A stretch of DNA of 64,000 bases from Lachnospiraceae bacterium (GTDB lineage Bacteria; Bacillota; Clostridia; Lachnospirales; Lachnospiraceae): the NCBI GenBank assembly GCA_017624855.1, contig JAGAMF010000007.1:1-64000 (forward strand), in the 5' to 3' direction. Below the pieces are notes generated by a model. That model was not told the origin of the DNA and did no database searches. It saw only the letters and a list, made by a program, of their open reading frames with translations. This document shows, piece by piece, positions 27,786-36,959 of the stretch. Positions within the stretch are counted from its first letter, which is position 1. Each line of letters starts with the position of its first letter. Position numbers and translations under genes: made by a program.

Positions 27786-29171
27786 ATGGAGTCGTTTAAC
27801 AAGAAATATGAATATGAATACGAAACAGCGCATCCGGAGAATGGTCGGGAGATGGAAGAAATGTCCAAGGAAGAACTCTACCGGAGAGTATATCATGACA
27901 CCATTACCGGTCATTATAATTGGAATTACATGTGGAAGCAGCTGGATCGAAGATATATGCCGGCAGAGTTTGAATATTGTTTTGTTCATTTCGACATCAA
28001 AGATTTTAGTGTAATAAATGAAGTATACGGACATTATGTTGGGAACGATCTTTTAAGGATTGTTTGTAGTCGCATGTCTGAGGAGAAGGATTGGATCCAC
28101 TATTCGGTTCGTTGCCATAATGATAATTTTGCCATGATGACCAAGGCTATGGCGCGGGAAGACATTATTGAAAAGCTTGAAAACTTTTTTGAATCCGTTT
28201 CGGTTCTGCCCGGTGATGAAACATTCAAGGTATATTACCGTTGCGGTGTTGTGACGGCGGAAGATTCTCTTTCCAAGGACGATCAGGTGGCAGACTGGGC
28301 TAAATTTGCTCAGAAACTTGGGCAGAAGAGAGATTGTACGGAAATTAATTTCTTTACTACGGAAATGTATAAAAAAATGCAGCAGGATAAATATTATCTC
28401 GCATATTTGGATCAGGCAGTTAAAAACGATGAATTCATAGTATACCTTCAGCCCAAATATGATATTCATACAGAGTGCATTGTGGGTGCAGAAGCTTTGG
28501 TCCGTTGGAATTATAAGCATGAAAAGATGGTTTTTCCGGGAGAATTTATTCCCGTATTTGAAGAAAACGGTGTGATTGGTAAAGTAGATCAGGTTGTTTT
28601 GGAGAAAACCTGTAAATTGTTACACGACATGGAGAAAGAGGGCTTACCGTTATTTCCCATATCCGTAAATCTTTCCAGAAGGCGAATGGAGAATGAGCAT
28701 CTTCTGGATCAATTGGTAAATTGTGTGGATAAGTATGGCGTGTCCCACGATTTAATCGAATTTGAATTAACAGAAAGTTCCGTATATGAGAGCGAGGAAG
28801 AAATGCTTCATCTGCTGGGAGAGTTGCGTAGTCTCGGTTTTAAGATTTCAATGGATGATTTTGGTACAGGTTACTCTTCCCTTAGTCTGCTTCTCAATAT
28901 GCCGCTGGATACACTCAAGATAGATAAATGCTTTGTGGATTGCATTGATGCGGATCATGAAGAGAAGAAGGAATGTATTTTGATTAAGGCAATCATCTCT
29001 CTTGCAAAGGAATTAAAGCTATGCTGTCTTGCGGAAGGCGCGGAAGAGAAGTCCCAAGTAGATTATTTGCGTAAAAACGGTTGCGACAAGGTCCAGGGCT
29101 ATTACTACAGCAGACCGTTGCCTGCACAAGAATATGTGTCCAAAATTCGTGAGATGGGCAACACCGAATAA
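27786..29171 (+). CDS. Cytosolic degenerate GGDEF plus active-type EAL protein
   Basis: The 461-residue protein has no membrane segment. The N-terminal domain (about residues 30-190) is GGDEF-like without the catalytic loop (CHNDNFAMM in its place). The EAL domain (about 205-455) keeps AEALVRW (about 233), FELTES, DDFGTGYSS (about 356), LKIDK and AEGAEEKSQV, so c-di-GMP hydrolysis is likely, though AEGVET is altered to AEGAEE. GGAGGGG upstream of the ATG. Followed at 24 bp by the HAD gene. Confidence 0.9.
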   Translation: MESFNKKYEYEYETAHPENGREMEEMSKEELYRRVYHDTITGHYNWNYMWKQLDRRYMPAEFEYCFVHFDIKDFSVINEVYGHYVGNDLLRIVCSRMSEEKDWIHYSVRCHNDNFAMMTKAMAREDIIEKLENFFESVSVLPGDETFKVYYRCGVVTAEDSLSKDDQVADWAKFAQKLGQKRDCTEINFFTTEMYKKMQQDKYYLAYLDQAVKNDEFIVYLQPKYDIHTECIVGAEALVRWNYKHEKMVFPGEFIPVFEENGVIGKVDQVVLEKTCKLLHDMEKEGLPLFPISVNLSRRRMENEHLLDQLVNCVDKYGVSHDLIEFELTESSVYESEEEMLHLLGELRSLGFKISMDDFGTGYSSLSLLLNMPLDTLKIDKCFVDCIDADHEEKKECILIKAIISLAKELKLCCLAEGAEEKSQVDYLRKNGCDKVQGYYYSRPLPAQEYVSKIREMGNTE

Positions 29172-29195
29172 GTAAAGCAAAAACCGGAGGACATA

Positions 29196-29906
29196 ATGAA
29201 AGCAATTTTATTTGATATGGATAGGACCCTTGTTCCCATGGACGAGGAGCTTTTTATAAAAACATATTTTGGCGGTCTTGCCCGTAAATTATGTCCGGTA
29301 GGAATCGAGAAAGATCCCTTGATTGCGGCTATTTGGAAGGCCACCGGTGCCATGATTAAAAACGACGGAAGCCACACCAATTACGAGGTATTTTGGCAGG
29401 TATTTGCCAATGAAACCGGCAGAGATGCCGCGCCTTATATGGAAGCTTCGGATGCTTTTTATAAGAAGGAATTTTATGAGGTAAAAGCCGTAACCGGCGA
29501 GAATCCTCTTGCTGCGGAAGCCATAAAAGCCGCAAGAGAAGCGGCGGATAAAGTAGTATTGGCTTCTCAGCCCATCTTTCCCATGGCGGCACAGCTTGCA
29601 AGAGCTTCTTTCGTCGGTTTAAAAGAAGCGGATTTTGACTATATAACAGCTTATGAAACCGAAAGTTATGCCAAGCCAAATCCGAAGTATTACGAGGCAA
29701 TTTGCAAGCGTTTGGGCGTAGAACCAAAGGATTGCTTAATGATTGGCAATGACGAAAAGGAAGACATGTATGCGGCGTCAGCAGCAGGACTTCAATGTTA
29801 CCTGGTAACGGATTACATTAATGCAAGAGAAGAGTGTCCCTGGGCAGGCCCTAAGGGAACTTTTGAAGAAATGATTGAGATGTTAAAAGCTCTGAAAGAC
29901 CAATAA
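29196..29906 (+). CDS. HAD family hydrolase
   Basis: The 236-residue protein has motif I FDMDRTL (nucleophile D8, acid D10) and motif IV IGNDEKEDMYAASAAG (about 182). A helical cap lies between. Probably a small-molecule phosphatase; substrate unknown. CGGAGG lies before the ATG. In an operon with the EAL gene by spacing. Confidence 0.88.
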   Translation: MKAILFDMDRTLVPMDEELFIKTYFGGLARKLCPVGIEKDPLIAAIWKATGAMIKNDGSHTNYEVFWQVFANETGRDAAPYMEASDAFYKKEFYEVKAVTGENPLAAEAIKAAREAADKVVLASQPIFPMAAQLARASFVGLKEADFDYITAYETESYAKPNPKYYEAICKRLGVEPKDCLMIGNDEKEDMYAASAAGLQCYLVTDYINAREECPWAGPKGTFEEMIEMLKALKDQ

Positions 29907-29988
29907 AAGCTTAACCGGGCAGAACTGCCCAAAGAGTAAATATTTGAAAAATACACCCGCTATAATAGGGAGAAAAGGAGGTGTTTTC

Positions 29989-31317
29989 ATGAAAATAAAC
30001 ATGCCGGAAGCAGTAAAAGACATTATCCATACATTGCAGAACGAAGGTTATGAAGCCTATGCCGTAGGCGGTTGCGTTCGTGACTCTATTCTCGGCAGAG
30101 AACCCAACGACTGGGACATTACCACCTCAGCTTCTCCCGAAGAAGTGAAGGCACTGTTTCGTCGTACCATTGATACGGGTATCGAACACGGCACCGTAAC
30201 CATTATGGTGGATAAAGAGGGATACGAAGTAACTACCTACCGCATTGACGGTAAGTACGAGGACGGAAGGCATCCTACGGAAGTAACTTTTACAAGAGAA
30301 TTAAAAGAAGACCTGCTTCGCAGGGATTTTACAATAAATGCCATGGCCTATAATGATGAAGAAGGCTTAGTAGACATCTTCGGCGGTGTCGAGGATATCC
30401 GCAATAAGGTAATTCGCTGTGTAGGCGATCCCTTGGCCCGTTTCTCCGAAGATGCACTGCGCCTCATGCGTGCCATTCGTTTTGCGGCACAGTTAGGCTA
30501 TACCATTGAAGAGAACACAAGAGAAGCCATCCGCGTAATCGCCCCCAATTTAGCCAAAATCAGTGCGGAGCGCATTCAGGCGGAATTGATTAAAATTATG
30601 GTTTCTCCCAATCCCGGAATGATGCGGGAAGCCTATAAATTAGGCCTTACGAAGATTTTTATGCCGGAATTTGATTTGGCAATGGAGACGGAGCAGGTGA
30701 ATCCCCACCATCTCTATACGGTGGGCGAGCATTCCATGGTTTCCGTAGAAAAAGTAAAAGCGGACAAGGTACTTCGCCTTGCCATGTTGATGCACGATTT
30801 CGGTAAGCCCCATTGCATAACCACGGATGAAAAAGGCATAAACCATTTTTATGGTCATCCGGAGAAATCGGAAGAGATTGCCGGTGCCATTATGCACCGC
30901 TTAAAATTCGACAATGATACTTTACGCAAGGTATGTATTTTAATCCGTTGTCATGATGAACGCATTGTTCCCGGCGTAAAATACATGCGCCGCGCCGTGG
31001 CCCGTATCGGTGAGGATGCTTTCCCTGCCTTGTTTGATGTGCAGGAAGCGGATATTTTAGCTCAGAGTGAATATAAAAAAGAAGAGAAGCTGGCAGCAGT
31101 AGAAGCAAATCGTCGGGATTACGAAGAAATGATTGCAGAGAAACAGTGTGTAAGCATTGCTGATTTGGCCGTAACCGGCAAGGATTTGATTGCTTGTGGC
31201 ATGAAGCCCGGCAAGGAAATCGGACAGGTGCTCAACGCCATGCTGAAAGATGTAATTGAGGAGCCGGAGCACAATAACAAAGAATATTTATTGAAGAAAT
31301 TCCTTCCCTCTTCCTAA
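29989..31317 (+). CDS. cca: CCA tRNA nucleotidyltransferase with HD domain
   Basis: The class II nucleotidyltransferase has GGCVRDSILG (about residues 27-36), DWDITTSA with the catalytic aspartates (about 41-48), RRDFTINAMAY and the RNA-binding helices to about 230. A C-terminal HD domain (MLMHDFGKPHC, about 267) follows. It adds or repairs CCA at tRNA 3' ends; the tRNA genes in this window do not encode CCA, so the enzyme is needed. AAAGGAGG 8 bp before ATG 29989 decides the start. TATAAT at 29961-29966 is a probable -10. Confidence 0.94.
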   Translation: MKINMPEAVKDIIHTLQNEGYEAYAVGGCVRDSILGREPNDWDITTSASPEEVKALFRRTIDTGIEHGTVTIMVDKEGYEVTTYRIDGKYEDGRHPTEVTFTRELKEDLLRRDFTINAMAYNDEEGLVDIFGGVEDIRNKVIRCVGDPLARFSEDALRLMRAIRFAAQLGYTIEENTREAIRVIAPNLAKISAERIQAELIKIMVSPNPGMMREAYKLGLTKIFMPEFDLAMETEQVNPHHLYTVGEHSMVSVEKVKADKVLRLAMLMHDFGKPHCITTDEKGINHFYGHPEKSEEIAGAIMHRLKFDNDTLRKVCILIRCHDERIVPGVKYMRRAVARIGEDAFPALFDVQEADILAQSEYKKEEKLAAVEANRRDYEEMIAEKQCVSIADLAVTGKDLIACGMKPGKEIGQVLNAMLKDVIEEPEHNNKEYLLKKFLPSS

Positions 31318-31444
31318 CATACTTTTACAACCCGTTTCATACAATAACATAGCGGAAGTAATCAATGCCGGAATCCCTCGGGGAGCCGGATTTGATGGGG
31401 CAGTTTCCGTTGGTATAAGTATGATTGCCGGGGAGGAAAAGAGA

Positions 31445-32443
31445 ATGAATGACAGGGCCGTCAGTATATTGGATAACTATGATTTTACCGTAAGCAGGAC
31501 TTATAAGGTGCGGGGTGCTTTTGTGTGCGAAACCGATTGCGGTTTAAAAATCCTGAAAGAGTATCGGGCACCGGTATCCAAGTTGGGGCTGATGGATGTG
31601 CTGTTAAAAGATTTTCCCTCTACCGCAGGGGTACATGTGGATGCCCTGATTGCAGATAAAGAAGGCAAGTTCATTTCTTACGATCGGGAGGGCATGGGCT
31701 ATGTGGTAAAAAATTACTACGAAGGCAGAGAATGTGAGCCTAAAACCGTGGAGGATTTAAAAGCCGCCATGCGTTCCATGGCATTGCTTCACGAAGCCCT
31801 TGTGTATCCGGAAGAAGATATGCCGGAGGACCTGCGCAGATATGATTTGGAAGAAGATATTGTAAGGCAGAACAAAGGCCTTAAAAAAATCCGCTCTTTT
31901 ATCCGATCGAGAGGTCGTAAAACTGAGTTTGAATTGCAGCTTTTGGATGCATATAACCTGTTTCTTGCGCAGGCAGTGAAAGTGGAGGAGCGAGTTATTC
32001 AAGAGGATTTTACCGCCTTTTATGAGGAAGTTGAGAAGAGGCGGCAGTTTGTCCACGGAGACTTCCAGTACCACAATATTTTATTGGGAAAAGAAAAAGC
32101 GGCAATCATTAATTTTGAGAAATGCCGGTGGGACAGCAGAGTGCGGGATGTGGCCCTTTTTCTGCGTAAGACTTTGGAAAAGGCGGATTGGGACATTGCC
32201 CTGGGAAGTACTTTACTTGCAGAGTATGAGCAGGTGAATCCTTTAACCCAAGCGGAGCGGCAGCAGCTTTTTTATCGCCTTGCTTATCCGGAGAAGTTTC
32301 GTAAAATTGCCAATTTTTATTATAATTCTAATAAAGCGTTTCTATCGGCGCAGTATATGTCAAAATTGCAGAATATTACTCGTCTGGAAACTTATAAAAA
32401 TAAGTTCCTGCGTAAAATATTCGACGATGAAATTGAAACATGA
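31445..32443 (+). CDS. CotS family / aminoglycoside-phosphotransferase-fold protein
   Basis: The 332-residue kinase-fold protein resembles spore-coat protein CotS and YsxE/YutH relatives. The catalytic loop is HGDFQYHNILL (about 206), but the metal-binding DFD is altered to INFEKCRWD (about 223), so activity is uncertain. The C-terminus (NFYYNSNKAFLSAQYMSKL) is CotS-like. The ATG at 31445 with GGGAGG is preferred over the upstream ATG at 31421. The role is probably in the spore coat. Confidence 0.82.
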   Translation: MNDRAVSILDNYDFTVSRTYKVRGAFVCETDCGLKILKEYRAPVSKLGLMDVLLKDFPSTAGVHVDALIADKEGKFISYDREGMGYVVKNYYEGRECEPKTVEDLKAAMRSMALLHEALVYPEEDMPEDLRRYDLEEDIVRQNKGLKKIRSFIRSRGRKTEFELQLLDAYNLFLAQAVKVEERVIQEDFTAFYEEVEKRRQFVHGDFQYHNILLGKEKAAIINFEKCRWDSRVRDVALFLRKTLEKADWDIALGSTLLAEYEQVNPLTQAERQQLFYRLAYPEKFRKIANFYYNSNKAFLSAQYMSKLQNITRLETYKNKFLRKIFDDEIET

Positions 32444-32509
32444 TACAATATTGTCGATAACATAAATAACAGTGTTGTAAAAGGATAAAAAAGCCTATGG
32501 AGGGCTGCT

Positions 32510-33943
32510 ATGAAGAAGTACTTAAGTTTAATCGGTATGATTCTTATGTGCCTCTGTCTGGTATCCTGCAAGGGAGATGAGAGCCCCGGGCAGGAAGAGC
32601 CGACGGAGGAAATCAGTGCAAATTACATATATGACGATACGGCAATCCTTGTAACCATGGATACCGGTGAGGAGACTATTACTTTTCAGAATGTGGAAAC
32701 CGGTTTGCGTTATACCTTAGGTTACGACGGTGTGACGCATTTTAACGATAAGTACGGAAGTGCCATGTCTGCAAAGCAGGTAAAATGCGGCGTTGTGGCA
32801 GATATTACCTTTGATAAAAGTGAGAAAAAGCTTTTATCTTTGAATGTATCTTCCGAGTATTTCGTGTATTCCGACATTGTTTTTGAGGAATTCATTAAGA
32901 AGGATGCCAAAATCCTTCTTTTAAACGAGGAGTACAAGCTGGATGATTTTCTGGTAATCTCCGACGGAAACATGAATATGGACAAGTTGGAGCTGTGCAA
33001 AGGCGACACCATCAGTGTCTGTGGCAAAGACCATACAGTGTACAGCATAACATTGCAGAAAGGCCACGGCTATTTGAGGCTTGAAAACGACGAATATTTT
33101 ATTGGCGGCTGGATTGAAGTGGGCAATAAAATTATCCGCTCCGTAACCGAGGACATGCTCCTTACGGTGCCCGAAGGCTCTTATGAGGTTTTAATCAGCA
33201 ATGAGGGAATTACCGGAATAAAAAGTGTTACCATAGGCCGTAATCAGGAAGTGACCCTGGATTTGGGAGACATTGATGTGGAGAAAAAATACGGCAATGT
33301 GCTTTTTGTATTAAACCCTTCCGATGCGGAACTGTTTGTGGACGGAGCCAAGGTAGATGCAGGGGCTCCCGTTTCCATGGAATACGGTATTCATCAGCTG
33401 ATTTGCAGGGCAGACGGTTACGATACCATGTCCAGCTATATTAAGGTAGGTGAGCCTTCGGCTTCCGTTACCTTAACCCTGACCCAAAGCGAAGATGCAG
33501 AAGACGATGACGAGGATGAAAAGGACGAGGAATCTTCGGAAAAGACCTCGGAAAGTTCTTCCGAAAGCAGTAGTGAAACCTCATCGGAAAGCAGCAGTGA
33601 AAGTTCTTCCGAAAGCAGTAGTCAGACCTCGTCGGAGAATAGCAGCGAAAGCACATCGGAAAACAGCAGCGAATCTTCTTCCGAGACCGGTTCGACCGGC
33701 ACAAGTTCCGGTACTGCAAGTACGGAAGCTAAAGTCTATGTAGACGGCCCGGAAGGTACGGAAATCTATGTGGACGGCAGTTATGTGGGCATTGCCCCCA
33801 TATCCTTTGCAAAACCGGAGGGAAGTATTGTGATTACCTTGCGTAAAACCGGCTTCCAGACCCGTAACTATACCATTCAATTGGAGAATGACAAGAAGGA
33901 TGTGCACTATTCCTTCTCGGATTTGATTGAAATCGGACAGTGA
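32510..33943 (+). CDS. PEGA-domain lipoprotein with Ser/Glu-rich linker
   Basis: A type II signal peptide with lipobox LVSC (cysteine near residue 20) is followed by a beta-rich region. PEGA-type repeats lie near 261-325 (NVLFVLNPSDAELFVDGAKV) and 405-470 (KVYVDGPEGTEIYVDGSYVG). Between them lies a low-complexity linker (about 335-400) made almost only of Ser, Glu and Thr after an acidic D/E stretch. Surface-anchored, probably binding cell-envelope components. Codon repetition makes the linker prone to length change. Confidence 0.88.
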   Translation: MKKYLSLIGMILMCLCLVSCKGDESPGQEEPTEEISANYIYDDTAILVTMDTGEETITFQNVETGLRYTLGYDGVTHFNDKYGSAMSAKQVKCGVVADITFDKSEKKLLSLNVSSEYFVYSDIVFEEFIKKDAKILLLNEEYKLDDFLVISDGNMNMDKLELCKGDTISVCGKDHTVYSITLQKGHGYLRLENDEYFIGGWIEVGNKIIRSVTEDMLLTVPEGSYEVLISNEGITGIKSVTIGRNQEVTLDLGDIDVEKKYGNVLFVLNPSDAELFVDGAKVDAGAPVSMEYGIHQLICRADGYDTMSSYIKVGEPSASVTLTLTQSEDAEDDDEDEKDEESSEKTSESSSESSSETSSESSSESSSESSSQTSSENSSESTSENSSESSSETGSTGTSSGTASTEAKVYVDGPEGTEIYVDGSYVGIAPISFAKPEGSIVITLRKTGFQTRNYTIQLENDKKDVHYSFSDLIEIGQ

Positions 33944-33970
33944 TAAAAGAATTCATAAATATTTTAAAAC

Positions 33971-33998
33971 CATAGGCGGATTATATAATTCGCCTATG
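33971..33998 (+). promoter_or_regulatory. Inverted repeat in front of mazG
   Basis: CATAGGCG and CGCCTATG arms with a 12-nt AT-rich loop containing a TATAAT-like box. No U-tract follows, so operator or leader hairpin rather than terminator. Confidence 0.4.
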
Positions 33999-34030
33999 AT
34001 ACATTAGAGACGCATATAAGGAGAAAAGTT

Positions 34031-34741
34031 ATGATTCACAAAGAAAAATATACTTATCAGGATTTTCTGGAAATCATTAAGGCATTAAGAGCACCGGACG
34101 GATGCCCTTGGGACAGAGAACAGACCCATGACAGCCTTCGCCCCTGTATGCTGGAAGAAGCCTATGAGTTTCTCTCTTCCGTGCGTATCTGGGAGGAAAC
34201 CGGAAGCGCCGATAACATGTGCGAGGAGCTGGGAGACCTGCTTCTCCAGATTGTTATGCACAGCGAGATTGCCGGAGAAGAAGGCCTTTTTACCATGGAG
34301 GATGTTGTAGATGAAATCAGCCGTAAAATGGTGAGAAGACATCCTCATGTATTCGGTACGACAGAAGTATCCGGTGTATCGGATGTGTTAAATAACTGGG
34401 ACGATATTAAGAAAAAAGAGAAAGAAGGCAAGACCTGGATTGAAACACCTCTGCGGGAGATTCCCACGGAGCATCCTTCCCTCACCAGAGCGTCTAAGGT
34501 GCTGAAAAAGGTACACAAAGTCTATGAGCCGATTTTGGATTATGAAGCTTCTTTGGACAAGCTTGGCGAGAGCATAGAAGCCCTGAAGAAACAGGGTAAG
34601 GAGATTTCTCCCGAAGAGTTGGAGAAAGAGATGGGTAAAATGCTGATGGAGTTGTCAGCAATTGCCGCCGAAAAGAAGATATACACGGAGCAATTATTGA
34701 TAGATTGTGTCGAAGAAACCATAAAGAAGTACGAGAGTTAG
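34031..34741 (+). CDS. mazG: Nucleoside triphosphate pyrophosphohydrolase MazG
   Basis: The 236-residue all-alpha NTP pyrophosphatase has CPWDREQTHDSLRPCMLEEAYE at about residues 25-46 and EELGDLLLQIVMH (about 65), the metal-binding EExxE-type set. It cleaves NTPs, including damaged ones, to NMP and PPi. It opens the mazG-hup-rqcP-yabP-yabQ-divIC order known from Firmicutes. Confidence 0.92.
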   Translation: MIHKEKYTYQDFLEIIKALRAPDGCPWDREQTHDSLRPCMLEEAYEFLSSVRIWEETGSADNMCEELGDLLLQIVMHSEIAGEEGLFTMEDVVDEISRKMVRRHPHVFGTTEVSGVSDVLNNWDDIKKKEKEGKTWIETPLREIPTEHPSLTRASKVLKKVHKVYEPILDYEASLDKLGESIEALKKQGKEISPEELEKEMGKMLMELSAIAAEKKIYTEQLLIDCVEETIKKYES

Positions 34742-34790
34742 CTTAAAGTTAAAAAAGTGCCGTAAAATCGCGGTTTTGTCTAAGTTTTTC

Positions 34791-34819
34791 TTGACAAATT
34801 GAGGAAAAACAACTATAAA
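34791..34819 (+). promoter_or_regulatory. Sigma-A promoter of the HU gene
   Basis: TTGACA at 34791-34796, 17-bp spacer, TATAAA at 34814-34819. It precedes a highly translated gene with an AGGAGG site. Confidence 0.75.
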
Positions 34820-34889
34820 TAGTATAGTGGTTGTTTACGCGACCAAGAAACTTAAAACATCCTATAAAAGTAAGAGGAGGAGTTCAATA

Positions 34890-35165
34890 ATGAACAAGAC
34901 AGAATTAATCGCAGCTATGGCTGATCAGGCAGGATTATCTAAGAAAGATGCAGAAAAGGCTTTAAAGGCTTTCACAGACATCGTAGCAGATGAATTAAAG
35001 AAGGGTGAAAAGATCCAGTTAGTTGGTTTCGGTACTTTCGAAGTTGCTGAAAGAGCAGCTAGAGAAGGTAGAAATCCTTTAACAGGCGCTTCTATGAAGA
35101 TTGCAGCTTCTAAGGCTCCTAAGTTCAAAGCTGGTAAGGCTTTAAAGGATATGATCAACGCTTAA
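34890..35165 (+). CDS. hup: HU family DNA-binding protein
   Basis: The 91-residue protein starts MNKTELIAAMA and has the beta-arm signature GFGTFEVAERAAREGRNP (about residues 46-63). It is the main nucleoid-bending protein of Firmicutes. Start fixed by AGGAGGAG at ATG 34890. Codons are visibly biased (GCT, AAG, GAA), as in highly expressed genes. Confidence 0.96.
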   Translation: MNKTELIAAMADQAGLSKKDAEKALKAFTDIVADELKKGEKIQLVGFGTFEVAERAAREGRNPLTGASMKIAASKAPKFKAGKALKDMINA

Positions 35166-35186
35166 TTGCAAGCTGATTATGAATTC

Positions 35187-35216
35187 AAAAGACCGACTTT
35201 TAAGTCGGTCTTTTTT
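35187..35216 (+). terminator. Intrinsic terminator of hup
   Basis: AAAAGACCGACTT/AAGTCGGTCTTTT perfect stem with T-run. It lies just before rqcP, so read-through or a weak promoter must serve that gene. Confidence 0.85.
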
Positions 35217-35230
35217 ATGGAGAAATTATT

Positions 35231-35470
35231 ATGAGACTTGATAAATATTTAAAAGTATCCCGACTGATTAAAAGAAGAACCGTTGCAAACGAAGCCTGCG
35301 ATGCAGGTCGTGTAACCGTAAACGGTAAGGTTGCCAAGGCATCACAGGATGTAAAAATCGGCGATAAAATATCCATTAAATTTGGCGATAAAACCGTGGA
35401 CGCAGAGATTCTTTCCGTACAGGAAACCGTTCGCAAGGAAGAAGCCAAGGATATGTTTAAATACCTGTAA
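35231..35470 (+). CDS. rqcP: RNA-binding S4 domain protein RqcP
   Basis: The 79-residue protein is almost only an S4 domain: MRLDKYLKVSRLIKRRTVANEAC and the VTVNGKVAKAS loop. It corresponds to YabO/RqcP, which cooperates with RqcH in adding alanine tails to stalled nascent chains on 50S subunits. Position between mazG/hup and yabP supports this. Confidence 0.9.
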   Translation: MRLDKYLKVSRLIKRRTVANEACDAGRVTVNGKVAKASQDVKIGDKISIKFGDKTVDAEILSVQETVRKEEAKDMFKYL

Positions 35471-35491
35471 AGGTATGTATAAGTGTATATG

Positions 35492-35550
35492 TATAAGCGG
35501 TAATTCGCCATTGTTTTCAGGGAAACAAAAGTGAATTACCGCTTATTTTT
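35492..35550. terminator. Bidirectional terminator between rqcP and vanZ-like gene
   Basis: ATAAGCGGTAATTC pairs with GAATTACCGCTTAT (14 bp) around a 26-nt loop, followed by T6 on the plus strand. The genes on both sides converge here. Confidence 0.75.
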
Positions 35551-35559
35551 TATATTTAT

Positions 35560-36510
35560 TTATCGTATGGCAGGTGTATAGAGCCTTGTATCTTCGCCGT
35601 CGATATGACATTCCAGGATGTAGATGGGCTGATAAAAGCCCTTGGAATCCACTTCGTAAGAAAGAAAGATATCGTTTACGATGATATTTTCCGGTTCGTA
35701 GGCCGGTTCAAAGCGGAAGAAGCCTTGCGCTATGCGCGTGTAAGCTTCTTCTTCCGTGATAATGGAAACCTCTTTGTAGGGTGTTGCGTCTTTTAAATCG
35801 GTATTTGGGTCGGTAATATCGCCTTTTGTATGACGGGGACTATCTTCCGGTACGGTGTAGATATAGACCATATTGGACTGCGAATCGAATTCCGTGTTAC
35901 AGGTGACGGATTCCGGATGAGCCCGGGTAATATGGTGACAGCTTAAATTGCCAAGTTCTTTTAAACCGTGGATGCTAAAAATCGTAATAAAAGCTATGGT
36001 GGTTATGACCAGAGGAAGCTGGTATAAGAGAACCGGTTTTAAGGGGACGGCCTCTTTTTGTATTCTTTTATGAAGATAATCTGCCAAACGGAAGAAGGCG
36101 TATCCGATTACCGTGCCTAAGGTATTGTTGATTAAATCATCGGTTTCCAGAATCCCTCTTTTTAAGATAAACTGAGTTGCCTCGATGCAGATGATGAAGA
36201 GAAAACCGGCCAGCAGGGTAGGCGCAAAATTGCGGAATTTTTTATGAAGGTAGGGGAGAAGAAGGCCGAAAGGCACCAGCATAAAAATATTTAAGATCAG
36301 GTTGCGCCAGTCTTCATCTTCGTATTGATACCAGGCTTCTATATAGGAGTAGAAGGGCATCAGACGGAAGAGTCCGGTATCGCCGGGACTGCGGTTTAGG
36401 AGAGTTACACCGAAAACCGCAAAAAGATAGCAGGCAAACATGCCTACAAAAGCCACCTTAATCAGTACCTTATTGCTCTGTTCCTTTCCCGTAGAATTCA
36501 AATCCGCCAT
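35560..36510 (-). CDS. VanZ family membrane protein
   Basis: The 316-residue protein has about five TM helices. The VanZ core covers about residues 15-150 (NLILNIFMLVPFGLLLPYL, ATQFILKRGILETDDLINNTLG). A C-terminal extracytoplasmic region of about 130 residues is not part of the VanZ core. VanZ proteins are linked to teicoplanin resistance or envelope functions, but most are uncharacterised. It is the only minus-strand gene in this cluster and splits rqcP from yabP. Confidence 0.88.
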   Translation of the reverse strand: MADLNSTGKEQSNKVLIKVAFVGMFACYLFAVFGVTLLNRSPGDTGLFRLMPFYSYIEAWYQYEDEDWRNLILNIFMLVPFGLLLPYLHKKFRNFAPTLLAGFLFIICIEATQFILKRGILETDDLINNTLGTVIGYAFFRLADYLHKRIQKEAVPLKPVLLYQLPLVITTIAFITIFSIHGLKELGNLSCHHITRAHPESVTCNTEFDSQSNMVYIYTVPEDSPRHTKGDITDPNTDLKDATPYKEVSIITEEEAYTRIAQGFFRFEPAYEPENIIVNDIFLSYEVDSKGFYQPIYILECHIDGEDTRLYTPAIR

Positions 36511-36662
36511 AGCATAATTGCTCCTTGCCTTGTTACATTGCTTTTAGTATACATCATTCTACTCTTTTTATGATGCGGTGACAAGAGTGGAAGTAGAGTC
36601 ATAAGTTGCCCTTATGGGGAATATACTTTACAAGACCGAAGTGTAAAAAGAGGAGGTACCGT

Positions 36663-36959
36663 ATGGAGGATTTGAATCATGCAGGCAAAACCGGAAGGGC
36701 TCACAAAGTAATGCTGCTGGGCCGCAAAACCTGCGGTTTAAACGGTATAGTGGATGTGCTTGCTTTTGATGTAAACGAGATGATTATGGAGACCGAGCAG
36801 GGAATGCTTATGATAAAAGGAAGCGAACTTCATGTGACCCGGTTGTCTTTGGAGAAGGGAGAAGTGGATTTGGAAGGCAGGATCGACAGCCTGGCCTATT
36901 CGGAGGTGTCCACGCCGGCAGCCAAGGCGGAAGGGTTCTTCGGGAAGCTGTTCCGCTGA
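36663..36959 (+). CDS. yabP: Sporulation protein YabP
   Basis: The 98-residue YabP/YqfC family protein carries the HKVMLLGRKTCGLNGIVDVLAFD segment (about residues 12-34). Known to be needed for forespore/cortex stages in Bacillus. AGGAGG before ATG 36663 decides the start over an upstream ATG. Its stop overlaps the yabQ start by one base. Confidence 0.88.
   Translation: MEDLNHAGKTGRAHKVMLLGRKTCGLNGIVDVLAFDVNEMIMETEQGMLMIKGSELHVTRLSLEKGEVDLEGRIDSLAYSEVSTPAAKAEGFFGKLFR

Noticed and set aside
33533-33700. Repetitive DNA as an intergenic satellite
   Set aside because: It lies inside the PEGA lipoprotein gene and encodes its Ser/Glu linker in frame.
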